Origin: Pseudomonas sp. GM41(2012)
GTDB taxonomy: Bacteria; Pseudomonadota; Gammaproteobacteria; Pseudomonadales; Pseudomonadaceae
NCBI RefSeq assembly: GCF_000282315.2
Contig: NZ_AKJN02000006.1
Coordinates: forward strand, 1,364,001-1,428,000
Reading direction: 5' to 3'
Length of the DNA stretch: 64,000 nt
Shown: in pieces, positions 44,176 through 52,378 of the stretch
Layout: every line of letters begins with the position of its first letter
How positions within the stretch are numbered: position 1 is the stretch's first letter
Program-made: the position numbers and the translations under genes
Notes under the pieces: model-generated
Seen by the model: only the letters and a program-made list of their open reading frames with translations
Told to the model about the DNA's origin: nothing
Databases searched by the model: none

Positions 44176-44616
44176 ATGAACAAGATCGAAAAAGTCCTGG
44201 CCACAGGCAAAACCCACACGACATTCAGCGACGGCGCCAACTCTTCCCGCGGCCTCGCCATCGAGCTCTCGTCGCCGGGAAACCCTCGGCTGGCACACGA
44301 GTTCGCCGCCATTGTGCCGCACCCAACGGCAGAGCAGTTTTTCGCCGGCGCATGGTCGGCCTGCTACACCGCTGCCGTCGAGCTGGCGGCGAAAAATATG
44401 CAGGTGACGCTGCCGCCCAATCTGGCCGTTGATATTGAGGTCGATCTGGGCCAGACCGGTCCGGCCTACTTCCTCCAGGCCCGGCTGACACTTCGCGTGC
44501 CAGGCTTGACGCAAGACGTCGCGACGGAACTGGCGCACGCCGCTGACCAAATCTGCCCGTACTCGAAGGCAACGCGCGGCAATATCAACGTGGTCATCAA
44601 CGCCCTGACAGCGTGA
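44176..44616 (+). CDS. ohr: Organic hydroperoxide resistance protein (Ohr/OsmC family), copy 2
   Basis: This 146-residue paralogue of the first ohr has both cysteines (SACYTAAV and QICPYSKATRG) and a near-identical C-terminal half (VDIEVDLGQTGPAYFLQARL is shared). Differences are concentrated in the loops after residue 20 and around 75. The tandem arrangement with matching operators indicates a recent duplication. GTTGAGG precedes the ATG. Confidence 0.9.
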   Translation: MNKIEKVLATGKTHTTFSDGANSSRGLAIELSSPGNPRLAHEFAAIVPHPTAEQFFAGAWSACYTAAVELAAKNMQVTLPPNLAVDIEVDLGQTGPAYFLQARLTLRVPGLTQDVATELAHAADQICPYSKATRGNINVVINALTA

Positions 44617-44625
44617 TGCACTGTA

Positions 44626-44658
44626 CGACCGGTTCGACTTTCGCCGTCGAACCGGTCG
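44626..44658 (+). terminator. Perfect hairpin after ohr 2
   Basis: CGACCGGTTCGA at 44626-44637 pairs with TCGAACCGGTCG at 44647-44658 around nine bases, ten bases after the stop. No U run follows, so it may be a rho-assisted terminator or stabilising hairpin ahead of ohrR. Confidence 0.6.
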
Positions 44659-44688
44659 CCGCCGTCAGTTAGGGTTGTTCCGATACAA

Positions 44689-44698
44689 TCGCATACGA
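44689..44698. promoter_or_regulatory. TCGCATACGA operator before ohrR
   Basis: A single TCGCATACGA 53 bases upstream of the ohrR ATG matches the sites before both ohr genes, consistent with autoregulation by OhrR. Confidence 0.6.
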
Positions 44699-44750
44699 GG
44701 TATATTTCATTTTTTTGCGAGCCACCCGTCTTTGGCCAACGAGGATGCAC

Positions 44751-45212
44751 ATGAAACCCACCGACAACGCCGCCCCCGACAACCTGAAGCTCTCCGAATT
44801 CCTGTGTTTTGCGGTCTATTCCACCAACCTGGCCTTCGGCAAGGCGTACAAGCCGATACTCGAGCAGCTTGGGCTGACCTATACGCAATACATCACCATC
44901 GTCGCGCTGTGGGAGGAAGACCATCAGACCGTCGGCAGCCTGGGCGAGAAGCTGTTTCTGGAATCGAACACGCTGACCCCGATCCTGAAGAAACTGGAAG
45001 CGATGGGCTTTTTGCAAAGGCAGCGCGATCCCGAGGACGAGCGCCAAGTGCGGATCAGCCTGACGAAGAACGGTCGACAGCTGCGCGAAAGCCAACCGGA
45101 AATGGGCCTTGCTGACGCGACGGGCCTGACGCTCGACGAGTTCACGATCCTGCAGAAGGCGATCGTGAAGTTGCGCGGCAATCTGATCAAGTCGACGAAA
45201 GCCGGGGAATGA
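44751..45212 (+). CDS. ohrR: MarR-family regulator OhrR
   Basis: The 153-residue protein is an OhrR-type MarR repressor: SEFLCFAVYSTNLAFGKAYK places the peroxide-sensing Cys at residue 19, and the winged helix follows (TVGSLGEKLFLESNTLTPILKKLEA, then RDPEDERQVRISLT). No second cysteine exists, so it is a one-Cys sensor needing an external thiol. The ATG at 44751 with GAGGATG upstream is the best start; a Met two codons earlier is possible. It should repress both ohr genes and itself. Confidence 0.93.
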   Translation: MKPTDNAAPDNLKLSEFLCFAVYSTNLAFGKAYKPILEQLGLTYTQYITIVALWEEDHQTVGSLGEKLFLESNTLTPILKKLEAMGFLQRQRDPEDERQVRISLTKNGRQLRESQPEMGLADATGLTLDEFTILQKAIVKLRGNLIKSTKAGE

Positions 45213-45247
45213 GCCGGCCAGTCGATCTGGACATTTTCACGCGCGAA

Positions 45248-46144
45248 TTAGCGCCCCGTCTCATCCCGCACCACCCCGCGCTCCTCCAGCAAGCGCACAA
45301 ACATGGTCAGACTTTGCGACACCGTGCCCCGGCGCCATACCAGCCAGGTGCGCAAATAGCGGAACGATTCCGATAACGGCCAGACGCTCACCGTGGTGCA
45401 TCCGGGCATGCTGTTGAGCATGCTGCGGGGCATTAGCGCCAGGCCTGCACCGGCGCTGACGCACGCCAGCATGCCGTGGTAGGACTCCATTTCGAAAATC
45501 TTCCCGGGCACCGCCGCGTCCTTGGCAAACCAGCTTTCGAAGTGGTGTCGGTAGGAGCAATTGGAGCGGAAGGCGTAGATGTTTTCGCCATTAACATCCC
45601 GCGCACGATGGATGGGGGAATGGTTGAGCGGTGCGATCACCACCATTTCTTCCTCAAACGCCGGCACGCCTTCCAGTGCCGGGTGCAGCACCGGTCCATC
45701 GACAAACGCTGCCGCCAGTCGGCCCGACAACACCCCGTCGATCATGGTCCCCGAAGGCCCGGTGGACAGGTCCAGCTCGACCTTGGCGTGCTTCTGGTTA
45801 TACGCGGCCAGCAGCTCAGGGATACGCACCGCCGCCGTACTCTCCAGTGATCCCAACGGAAACGAACCCTGCGGTTCTTCGCCCGCCACCGTCGCGCGAG
45901 CCTCCTGGACCAGGTCGAGAATGCGCCGGGCGTAGTCGAGGAAACTCCAGCCGGCCGGCGACAGGCGCAGGCGGCTCTTCTCGCGGATAAACAGGTCCAC
46001 GCCCAGATCCAGCTCCAACTGCTTGATCCGCGTCGTCAGGTTGGAAGGCACCCGATGAATGTGCTGAGCCGCCGCGCTGATGCTGCCGTGTTCGGCGACG
46101 GCTTTGAAAATTTCCAGCTGAACCAGATCCAAGTCATTCTCCAA
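45248..46144 (-). CDS. LysR-family regulator
   Basis: The 298-residue protein has an N-terminal LysR helix-turn-helix ([21 protein letters not shown] ... [11 protein letters not shown]) and a periplasmic-binding-like effector domain. It is divergent from the succinate-semialdehyde dehydrogenase-like gene, 88 bases away, and so probably controls it. It is closest in plan to LysR proteins such as the PtxR or YofA types. The effector is unknown. Confidence 0.92.
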   Translation of the reverse strand: MENDLDLVQLEIFKAVAEHGSISAAAQHIHRVPSNLTTRIKQLELDLGVDLFIREKSRLRLSPAGWSFLDYARRILDLVQEARATVAGEEPQGSFPLGSLESTAAVRIPELLAAYNQKHAKVELDLSTGPSGTMIDGVLSGRLAAAFVDGPVLHPALEGVPAFEEEMVVIAPLNHSPIHRARDVNGENIYAFRSNCSYRHHFESWFAKDAAVPGKIFEMESYHGMLACVSAGAGLALMPRSMLNSMPGCTTVSVWPLSESFRYLRTWLVWRRGTVSQSLTMFVRLLEERGVVRDETGR

Positions 46145-46232
46145 ACGTGAACGATATGCTCAGTATTATTCAGTTTCCAGAAAACAAACGCCACCGTAAC
46201 CTGAGCGCATCCCCACCTCGCAGGACGGTGCC

Positions 46233-47624
46233 ATGACTCAAGTTTCCAGCCTCACCCATGCCATTTCGATCAACCCCGCCACCGGCGAGCAGATCGGCCA
46301 CTACCCTTTCGAATCCGCATCGGCACTGGACGCCGCCCTGTCCCGCGCCGCTGCCGGGTTCCGCGCCTGGCGCAGCAAACCGGTTGATCAACGCTCGCAG
46401 TTGTTGATCGCCCTGGCGCAGGCATTGCGCGACAACGCCGCCGCGATGGCGAACATGATCACCCTGGAAATGGGCAAGCCGATCACTCAGGCGCGCGGCG
46501 AAATCGAAAAATGCGCGCAACTCTGCGAGTGGTACGCCGAACACGGCCCGGCGATGCTGAGCGCTGAACCGACGCTGGTTGAAGGTGGAAAAGCGCGCAT
46601 TGAATACCGCCCGCTCGGCCCGATTCTCGCGGTGATGCCGTGGAACTTCCCGATCTGGCAGGTCCTGCGCGGCGCGGTTCCAGCATTGATCGCCGGCAAC
46701 ACCTACATGCTCAAACATGCGCCCAACGTGATGGGCAGCGCTTATCTGTTGCGAGAGGCCTTCAAGCAAGCCGACTTCCCCGAAGGTGTCTTCGAGGTGA
46801 TCAATGTCACGCCGGACGGCGTCTCCACCGCGATCGCCGATCCACGCATCGCGGCAGTCACCCTCACCGGCAGCGTTCGAGCCGGCATGGCGATCGGCGC
46901 TCAAGCCGGTGCGGCGTTGAAGAAGTGCGTGCTGGAACTGGGCGGCTCCGATCCGTTCATCGTGCTCAACGATGCTGACCTCGACGAAGCGGTCAAAGCC
47001 GCCGTTATTGGCCGTTATCAGAACACCGGGCAAGTTTGCGCAGCGGCCAAACGCTTGATCGTCGAGCAAGGGATCGTCGAGGAATTCACGCGCAAGTTCG
47101 TCGAAGCCACGCAAAAACTGGTGGTTGGCGATCCTCTGGCCGCTAACACCTACATCGGCCCAATGGCCCGCTTTGATCTGCGTGATGAACTGGATCAACA
47201 GGTGCGCGACACCCTGGAGGAAGGCGCGACGCTGTTGATGGGCGGCAAGAAGGCTGAAGGCCCTGGCAACTTTTACGAGCCCACGGTGTTCGGTGATGTC
47301 ACCGACCAGATGACCTCGTTCAAACAGGAACTGTTTGGCCCGGTGGCCTCGATCATCACCGCACGCGATGCGGCCCATGCTCTGGCACTGGCGAATGACA
47401 GCGAATTCGGCCTCGCTTCAACCATTTACACACGCAACGTCGAGCTTGCCGAGCAGATGGCCGATGAACTGGAAACCGGTGGCGTGTTTATCAATGGCTA
47501 TTGCGCCTCCGATCCGCGTGTCACTTTCGGCGGCGTGAAGAAAAGCGGGTTTGGCCGTGAGCTCTCGCATTTCGGTGTGCGCGAATTCTGCAATGCCCAG
47601 ACGGTGTGGCTGGATCGGCACTGA
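46233..47624 (+). CDS. Succinate-semialdehyde dehydrogenase-like aldehyde dehydrogenase
   Basis: The 463-residue ALDH resembles the Sad/YneI branch: MPWNFPIWQVLRGAVPALIAG, catalytic Glu in LELGGSDPFIV, catalytic Cys in NTGQVCAAAKR and FGGVKKSGFGRELS at the end. It should oxidise succinic semialdehyde or a similar aliphatic aldehyde with NAD. It is divergent from the LysR gene and ends at a hairpin before a convergent gene. Its physiological substrate is not shown by the neighbourhood. Confidence 0.88.
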   Translation: MTQVSSLTHAISINPATGEQIGHYPFESASALDAALSRAAAGFRAWRSKPVDQRSQLLIALAQALRDNAAAMANMITLEMGKPITQARGEIEKCAQLCEWYAEHGPAMLSAEPTLVEGGKARIEYRPLGPILAVMPWNFPIWQVLRGAVPALIAGNTYMLKHAPNVMGSAYLLREAFKQADFPEGVFEVINVTPDGVSTAIADPRIAAVTLTGSVRAGMAIGAQAGAALKKCVLELGGSDPFIVLNDADLDEAVKAAVIGRYQNTGQVCAAAKRLIVEQGIVEEFTRKFVEATQKLVVGDPLAANTYIGPMARFDLRDELDQQVRDTLEEGATLLMGGKKAEGPGNFYEPTVFGDVTDQMTSFKQELFGPVASIITARDAAHALALANDSEFGLASTIYTRNVELAEQMADELETGGVFINGYCASDPRVTFGGVKKSGFGRELSHFGVREFCNAQTVWLDRH

Positions 47625-47636
47625 TTGCATAACGAT

Positions 47637-47662
47637 GCCCGGGAGCCCTTTGGCTCCCGGGC
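47637..47662. terminator. Symmetric hairpin between convergent genes
   Basis: GCCCGGGAGCC at 47637-47647 pairs perfectly with GGCTCCCGGGC at 47652-47662 around CTTT. It sits between the stops of the aldehyde dehydrogenase gene (47624) and the NTF2-like gene (47670), as expected of a bidirectional terminator, although no long U run is present. Confidence 0.65.
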
Positions 47663-47669
47663 TCACGCG

Positions 47670-48041
47670 CTATTCGTTCAGGTAATACAGCTTGTTCACA
47701 ATCACCCAGCGGTAATTGATGTTCAGCAGCGACAGATAATCGGTAAATCGCATACCGAGATAATCATCAACGACTTTTACCGCGGCGGCATCGCCCGTGA
47801 CATCGAGGCTGAGTACTTCCCAAAACGGTTTGACCTCTTTGGCTGCCGGCCCCTCAGCCTTGATCGCGCTGATAAATTCCTCCAGGGAGGCCCATTCAAG
47901 CTTTTCCTCAAAATGGCCAATGATGCGGCAAGCAGGATGAAAGGCCTGTCGCAGCAAGGCTTCATCAGCGAACACCATGCCTTCTACATAATTGCGGACC
48001 ACCACGTTGATGTGTTCTTTAGCCAGCAGTTGAGTCGTCAT
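47670..48041 (-). CDS. NTF2-like (putative lumazine-binding) protein
   Basis: The 123-residue protein has the NTF2-like fold of the Lumazine_bd_2 family: VVVRNYVEGMVFADEALLRQAF, then CRIIGHFEEKLEWASLEEFI and DYLSLLNINYRWVIVNKLYY. The start is the ATG at 48041 with GGAGG eight bases before. No enzymatic activity is established for this group. It is alone on the minus strand, divergent from the GST gene. Confidence 0.82.
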   Translation of the reverse strand: MTTQLLAKEHINVVVRNYVEGMVFADEALLRQAFHPACRIIGHFEEKLEWASLEEFISAIKAEGPAAKEVKPFWEVLSLDVTGDAAAVKVVDDYLGMRFTDYLSLLNINYRWVIVNKLYYLNE

Positions 48042-48188
48042 GTCATACCTCCAGCGTTCCCGTCCTCGCATCGCCGGATCAGGTTGTTCGATCATCCATC
48101 CCACCTTGAAAGTCTAGCACCGCGCGCTTAACCGTCCCGGACGGCGACTATGATGATGGGGGTCACTTGCCTTTCGAGGAGCTGAGAG

Positions 48189-48869
48189 ATGTCGCTGACT
48201 CTTTACTACCATCCGCTGTCGTCGTTCTGCCACAAAGTGCTCATCGCGCTCTACGAAAACACTACCGAATTCGAAAAGCGGATCATCGATCTCGCCAACG
48301 ATGCAGACCGGGCAGAGCTGCAAGCGCTGTGGCCGCTCGGCAAATTCCCGGTCATCCGCGACCACGCTCGCCAGCGCAACGTGGCAGAGACCACGATCAT
48401 CATCGAATACCTGGACCGGTTTTATCCGGGTGAACATCCACTCGTTCCCAACGATTGGGACGTCGCGCTGGAAGTCCGTCTGTGGGACCGTGTGTGCGAC
48501 CACTATCTACAGACGCCGCTGCAACAGATCGTGTTTGATCGCCTGCGCGACGCTCACGGTGATTTGACCAGGGAACGTTCCACCCTGCGGACAACGTACG
48601 GCATGCTCGACCATCAGATGGCGTCGAGAATCTGGCTCGCCAGTGCAGATTTCAGCCTGGCCGATTGCGCCGCGGCCCCGGCGCTTTTCTATGCCAGCAC
48701 GCTCGAGCCGTTCCCCGACCACTATGGCCACTTGAAAGCCTATTTCGAGAGACTGATGAATAGACCGTCCGTCCAGCGGGTCATCGACGAAGCCAGGCCC
48801 TGGTTTTCGTTTTATCCATTTGAAGAGGCCATCCCGGAGCGATTTCGCCAGCCGCGGGACAACACCTGA
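48189..48869 (+). CDS. Glutathione S-transferase family protein
   Basis: The 226-residue protein has the GST fold: an N-terminal thioredoxin-like domain (LTLYYHPLSSFCHKVLIALYE, with VAETTIIIEYLDR at the G-site) and a C-terminal helical domain (SLADCAAAPALFYA). The active residue at position 10-12 is Ser/Cys-type as in bacterial GSTs. GAGGAGC precedes the ATG. Detoxification of an electrophile is possible; no partner genes specify the substrate. Confidence 0.9.
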   Translation: MSLTLYYHPLSSFCHKVLIALYENTTEFEKRIIDLANDADRAELQALWPLGKFPVIRDHARQRNVAETTIIIEYLDRFYPGEHPLVPNDWDVALEVRLWDRVCDHYLQTPLQQIVFDRLRDAHGDLTRERSTLRTTYGMLDHQMASRIWLASADFSLADCAAAPALFYASTLEPFPDHYGHLKAYFERLMNRPSVQRVIDEARPWFSFYPFEEAIPERFRQPRDNT

Positions 48870-48887
48870 CCGGCCTCGAACGTTCGC

Positions 48888-49832
48888 CTACCCCACCACG
48901 TCAATCAACTGCTCGCGCTGCGCCCCCGTCAGCATCGGACCGAAACCGGCACCGGCATTTTCCGCCATGTAACGCGGGTTGCTGGTGCCGGGGATCACGC
49001 AGGTCACCGCCGAATGCGTCAGCAGGAACTTGAGCGCCAGTTGCGGCCAGCTGCTGATCCCCACTTGCGCGGCCCAACCCGGTAGCGGCTTGCCCTTCAA
49101 GCGGGCGAGCAAATCACCGCCGCCGAAGGGCCGATTGCAGATCACCGCCACGCCCCGCTCGCGACACAGCGGCAGGATGCGTTTCTCGACGCCGCGATCG
49201 TCCAGGGCATAGTTGATCTGCAAAAAGTCCAACGGCTCGGCCTTGAGCACCGCTTCCACCTCGTCATACGCCGACGCCGTGTAATGGGTGATGCCGATGT
49301 AACGAATGCGCCCTTCTTCCTTCCATTTGCGCAGCGTGGGCAAATGGGTTTTCCAATCCAGCAGGTTGTGAATCTGCATCAGGTCGATCCGGTCGGTCTG
49401 CAGCAGCTTGAAAGACTGTTCCATCTGCGCGATGCCTTCTTCGCGGCCACGGGTCCACACTTTGGTGGCCAGAAAGGCCGGCGAGCGCGGCTCATGAATC
49501 GACAGCAGCTCACCGGTCGTCTGTTCGGCACGACCGTACATGGGCGAACTGTCGATCACCTTCCCGCCCTTCTCGAACAACGCGCGCAGCACCGCAGGCA
49601 GTTGCTTGTAGGCCGGACTTGAAGGTTCGACATCAAAGCCGCGATACGTGCCCAGCCCAACGATCGGCAGAAGTTCGGCGCTGGATGGAATGGCCCGGGT
49701 CAGCATGTTCTTGCCTCCTGTTTCGGTCGACGGCGTGGATGCTGCAAAAGCCGGATCGAAGGTGAAAACCGCCGAAGCACCGGCAGCCAGCGTGAGTATT
49801 TTTCGACGCGTGTAGCCATCAGTGTGGCTCAT
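48888..49832 (-). CDS. Aldo/keto reductase with twin-arginine signal
   Basis: The 314-residue protein begins with a twin-arginine-like signal (TRRKILTLAAGASAVFTF), so the enzyme may be exported in folded form. The catalytic tetrad of aldo/keto reductases is visible: Asp and Tyr in VIDSSPMYGRAE, Lys in ATKVW and His in MQIHNL. I chose the ATG at 49832, since the signal sequence begins there. Export of a NADPH-dependent enzyme is odd; the cofactor might be absent or different in the periplasm. Confidence 0.85.
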   Translation of the reverse strand: MSHTDGYTRRKILTLAAGASAVFTFDPAFAASTPSTETGGKNMLTRAIPSSAELLPIVGLGTYRGFDVEPSSPAYKQLPAVLRALFEKGGKVIDSSPMYGRAEQTTGELLSIHEPRSPAFLATKVWTRGREEGIAQMEQSFKLLQTDRIDLMQIHNLLDWKTHLPTLRKWKEEGRIRYIGITHYTASAYDEVEAVLKAEPLDFLQINYALDDRGVEKRILPLCRERGVAVICNRPFGGGDLLARLKGKPLPGWAAQVGISSWPQLALKFLLTHSAVTCVIPGTSNPRYMAENAGAGFGPMLTGAQREQLIDVVG

Positions 49833-50067
49833 GGAATCGCCCTTCCACATTTTTGCTGTCAGCCACGGTCCACCGCACTTCTCGCGCCGCACGCACGAGA
49901 CTGGCCACATCAGCATAGCTACCGGCGACAGCGCCGCTCTTTCCGACGGCAGGACGTTGAGCCATTTCACAGCGACGGGCATGGGCGCCCTCCCGGTGCG
50001 TCGCGCTATCGGTCTACTACACTCTGACAGCGATCAAGCGATAGCCGTCTTCAGGCCAGAGCCGTCA

Positions 50068-50856
50068 ATGCCGCCCACTAAAGTTAGCCGAATGCCACGA
50101 ATCCTGGTGTCAATCGTCGTCATCATCGCCGTCGTGTATCTGGCGCTCTGCGCTGCGCTGTTCGTGTTCCAGCGCGCCCTCATCTACTTCCCGCAACCCC
50201 GCGCCGTCGGCACCTCGGCAACGCTGCTCACGTTGTCCGTCGACGACGCGCAGGTGCTGGTGTCCGTCAGGCCTCACGAGGGGCCGAATGCGTTGATCTA
50301 TTTCGGTGGAAATGCCGAGGACGTCTCCCGGAGCCTGCCTTCGTTTTCCGCAGCCTTTGCCGATCACGCCGTCTACTTGCTGCACTACAGAGGCTACGGT
50401 GGCAGTTCCGGGTCGCCCTCCGAGGAGATGATTTCGCGCGACGCCCTGACCTTGTTTGACCTGGTCTACGCCACCCATCCACACATTACGGTGGTCGGTC
50501 GCAGCCTGGGCTCGGGCGTCGCCGTGCGCCTCGCCAGCCAACGCCCGGCGGCGCGTCTGGTGCTGATCACGCCCTACAACAGTGTTGCAGAACTCGCCGC
50601 CCGGCAGTTCCCCATCTTCCCGGTGAAGTGGTTGCTCAAGGACACCTTTGAATCCTGGAAGTACGCCGCCCACATCACGGTGCCGACGCTGTTGATCGCG
50701 GCGGAGCACGACGAAGTGATACCGCGCGCCAGCACCGAGCGGCTCTTCACGCATTTCGCCAAGGGAGTGGCGTCGCTGAAGGTCATACCGGGTACGGGGC
50801 ACAACTCGATATCCGAGAGCCCCGAGTACCTCAAGGTGTTGGGCGGTGGTTTGTAA
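50068..50856 (+). CDS. Alpha/beta hydrolase with N-terminal membrane anchor
   Basis: The protein of about 262 residues has one N-terminal hydrophobic segment (ILVSIVVIIAVVYLALCAALFVF), then an alpha/beta hydrolase domain. The nucleophile Ser lies in VVGRSLGSGVAV; the acid is probably the Asp of AAEHDEVIP and the His of GTGHNSIS. It fits the BEM46/ABHD family of membrane-tethered hydrolases. The start at 50068 is uncertain: an ATG eight codons later is equally plausible and neither has a strong ribosome site. Confidence 0.8.
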   Translation: MPPTKVSRMPRILVSIVVIIAVVYLALCAALFVFQRALIYFPQPRAVGTSATLLTLSVDDAQVLVSVRPHEGPNALIYFGGNAEDVSRSLPSFSAAFADHAVYLLHYRGYGGSSGSPSEEMISRDALTLFDLVYATHPHITVVGRSLGSGVAVRLASQRPAARLVLITPYNSVAELAARQFPIFPVKWLLKDTFESWKYAAHITVPTLLIAAEHDEVIPRASTERLFTHFAKGVASLKVIPGTGHNSISESPEYLKVLGGGL

Positions 50857-50866
50857 ATGGCGGCGA

Positions 50867-52144
50867 CTAGCGCAGCGACCGGAACGCCGCGCGAAGCTCC
50901 TCGGTAAACAGCTGTGGCTGCTCCCAGGCCGCGAAGTGGCCCCCCTTCTCGGCCTGATGGAAGTAGATCAAGTTGCTATAAGCGCGCCGGGCCCAGGTTT
51001 CTGGCGGGCAGTAGACATCCTCTGGAAACACGGTGACGGCCACCGGCAGCGAAATCTCGGTGGTCTTCTGTGCGGCCGAAGAAAGCGGGCTTCGCCCCAT
51101 GTTCTCCCAGTAGAGCCTTGCTGCCGAGGCGGCGCTATTGGTCAGCCAGTAGAGGGTGATGTCGTCCAGCACTTCATCCTTCGTCGGTGACTGTTGCGGG
51201 TCGGCGCCGTATGTCCACCGGGCAAAGCCTGGATGCACGAGCATGAGCGCGGCGAGGAAGGCCGGTGAATCCGTCGCGCCGTAACCGATCATCTGCGGCC
51301 GCGCGGCCATCATCGCGCTGTACGCCAGGTTCCCCTGTTTGACGAGCGTGGCGACGGCGTCATAGGTCGCGCGTTCCTTGTCGGAAAATCCCGCCGGCGC
51401 CGGTCCGCCGACAGCGAGCGCTGCGCTCGCTTCCGCCGGTATCGTGGCGGGCAGGTTAAGGTGAATGCCGCGCAATCCGGCCGGCGCCTGGCGCGCCATC
51501 GCGCTGGTGATGGGCGCGCCCCAGTCGCCACCTTGGGCGACGTAGTGGGTGTACTCGAGGCGCTGCATCAGCTGTGCCCAGACCCGCGCGATGTGGTCCG
51601 GATCCCAACCGATACCACTCGGTTTGCCGGAGAAGCCATAGCCAGGAATGGACGGAATCACCACATCGAAGGCATCTGCCGCATTGCCCCCGTGCGCGGT
51701 CGGGTCGGTGAGCGGACCGACGACCTTGATGAACTCGAACACCGAGCCTGGCCAACCGTGGGTCATGATCATCGGCAAAGCGTTCGGATGCGGGGAGCGC
51801 ACCCAGATAAAGTGGATCTCGACCCCGTCGAGGGTGGTCACGTACTGCGCCAGGGAATTGAGCTGCGCTTCGGCCTTGCGCCAGTCGTAGTCCGTGCCCC
51901 AGTAGCGAACCAGTTCTTGCAGCTGTGCCAGTTGTGCGCCCTGTGATCGATCGGAAACCGTCTCTTTGTCCGGCCAGCGGGTCGCCGCGATACGGTTGCG
52001 CAGATCGGCGAGGTCCTTGTCCGCAACATTGACGTGGAAGGGTTGAATGGCCTGGGGATCGGCGGCGGGAGCGGCGCTGGCGAGGGCCGAGACGCAAAGC
52101 GCGAGGGTCGCGATAGCGACCGCGAATGGGTGCTTCATCTTCAT
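50867..52144 (-). CDS. Exported epoxide-hydrolase-like alpha/beta hydrolase
   Basis: The 425-residue protein begins with a signal peptide (AVAIATLALCVSALASA, cut after ASA) and an EHN-type N-terminal helical domain (FHVNVADKDLADLRNRIAATRWP). The hydrolase domain shows the oxyanion segment THGWPGSVFEF, the nucleophile Asp in GGDWGAPIT and a terminal His in GGHFAAWEQP. It matches periplasmic or secreted epoxide hydrolases of the EHN family. No partner genes are nearby, and the substrate is unknown. Confidence 0.88.
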   Translation of the reverse strand: MKMKHPFAVAIATLALCVSALASAAPAADPQAIQPFHVNVADKDLADLRNRIAATRWPDKETVSDRSQGAQLAQLQELVRYWGTDYDWRKAEAQLNSLAQYVTTLDGVEIHFIWVRSPHPNALPMIMTHGWPGSVFEFIKVVGPLTDPTAHGGNAADAFDVVIPSIPGYGFSGKPSGIGWDPDHIARVWAQLMQRLEYTHYVAQGGDWGAPITSAMARQAPAGLRGIHLNLPATIPAEASAALAVGGPAPAGFSDKERATYDAVATLVKQGNLAYSAMMAARPQMIGYGATDSPAFLAALMLVHPGFARWTYGADPQQSPTKDEVLDDITLYWLTNSAASAARLYWENMGRSPLSSAAQKTTEISLPVAVTVFPEDVYCPPETWARRAYSNLIYFHQAEKGGHFAAWEQPQLFTEELRAAFRSLR

Positions 52145-52327
52145 ACCTCAGCTGAGGGATACGATGAGTCCGTCCGTGGTGAGAATGGCGTGGGCGGAGG
52201 TCGGGCGGTGCATGCCGCCCTTTACGATCTCGACGTCAAAAAGGTTAGACAATCCTGGACGCTTTCACACGGACTGAAACCGCTCATTCATGCTTGATCG
52301 CTTAACGCTTACCACGTTCCAGACAGC

Positions 52328-52363
52328 AAAACGCCCTCCCCGGCCGTAGACGCCGGGAGGGCG
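52328..52363 (-). terminator. Rho-independent terminator of the chemoreceptor gene
   Basis: On the minus strand GCCCTCCCGGC pairs with GCCGGGGAGGGC (one bulge) and is followed by GTTTTG. It lies 15 bases after the chemoreceptor stop at 52379 and ends the fusion-gene/chemoreceptor transcript. Confidence 0.8.
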
Positions 52364-52378
52364 AACGGCGCTGATGGA

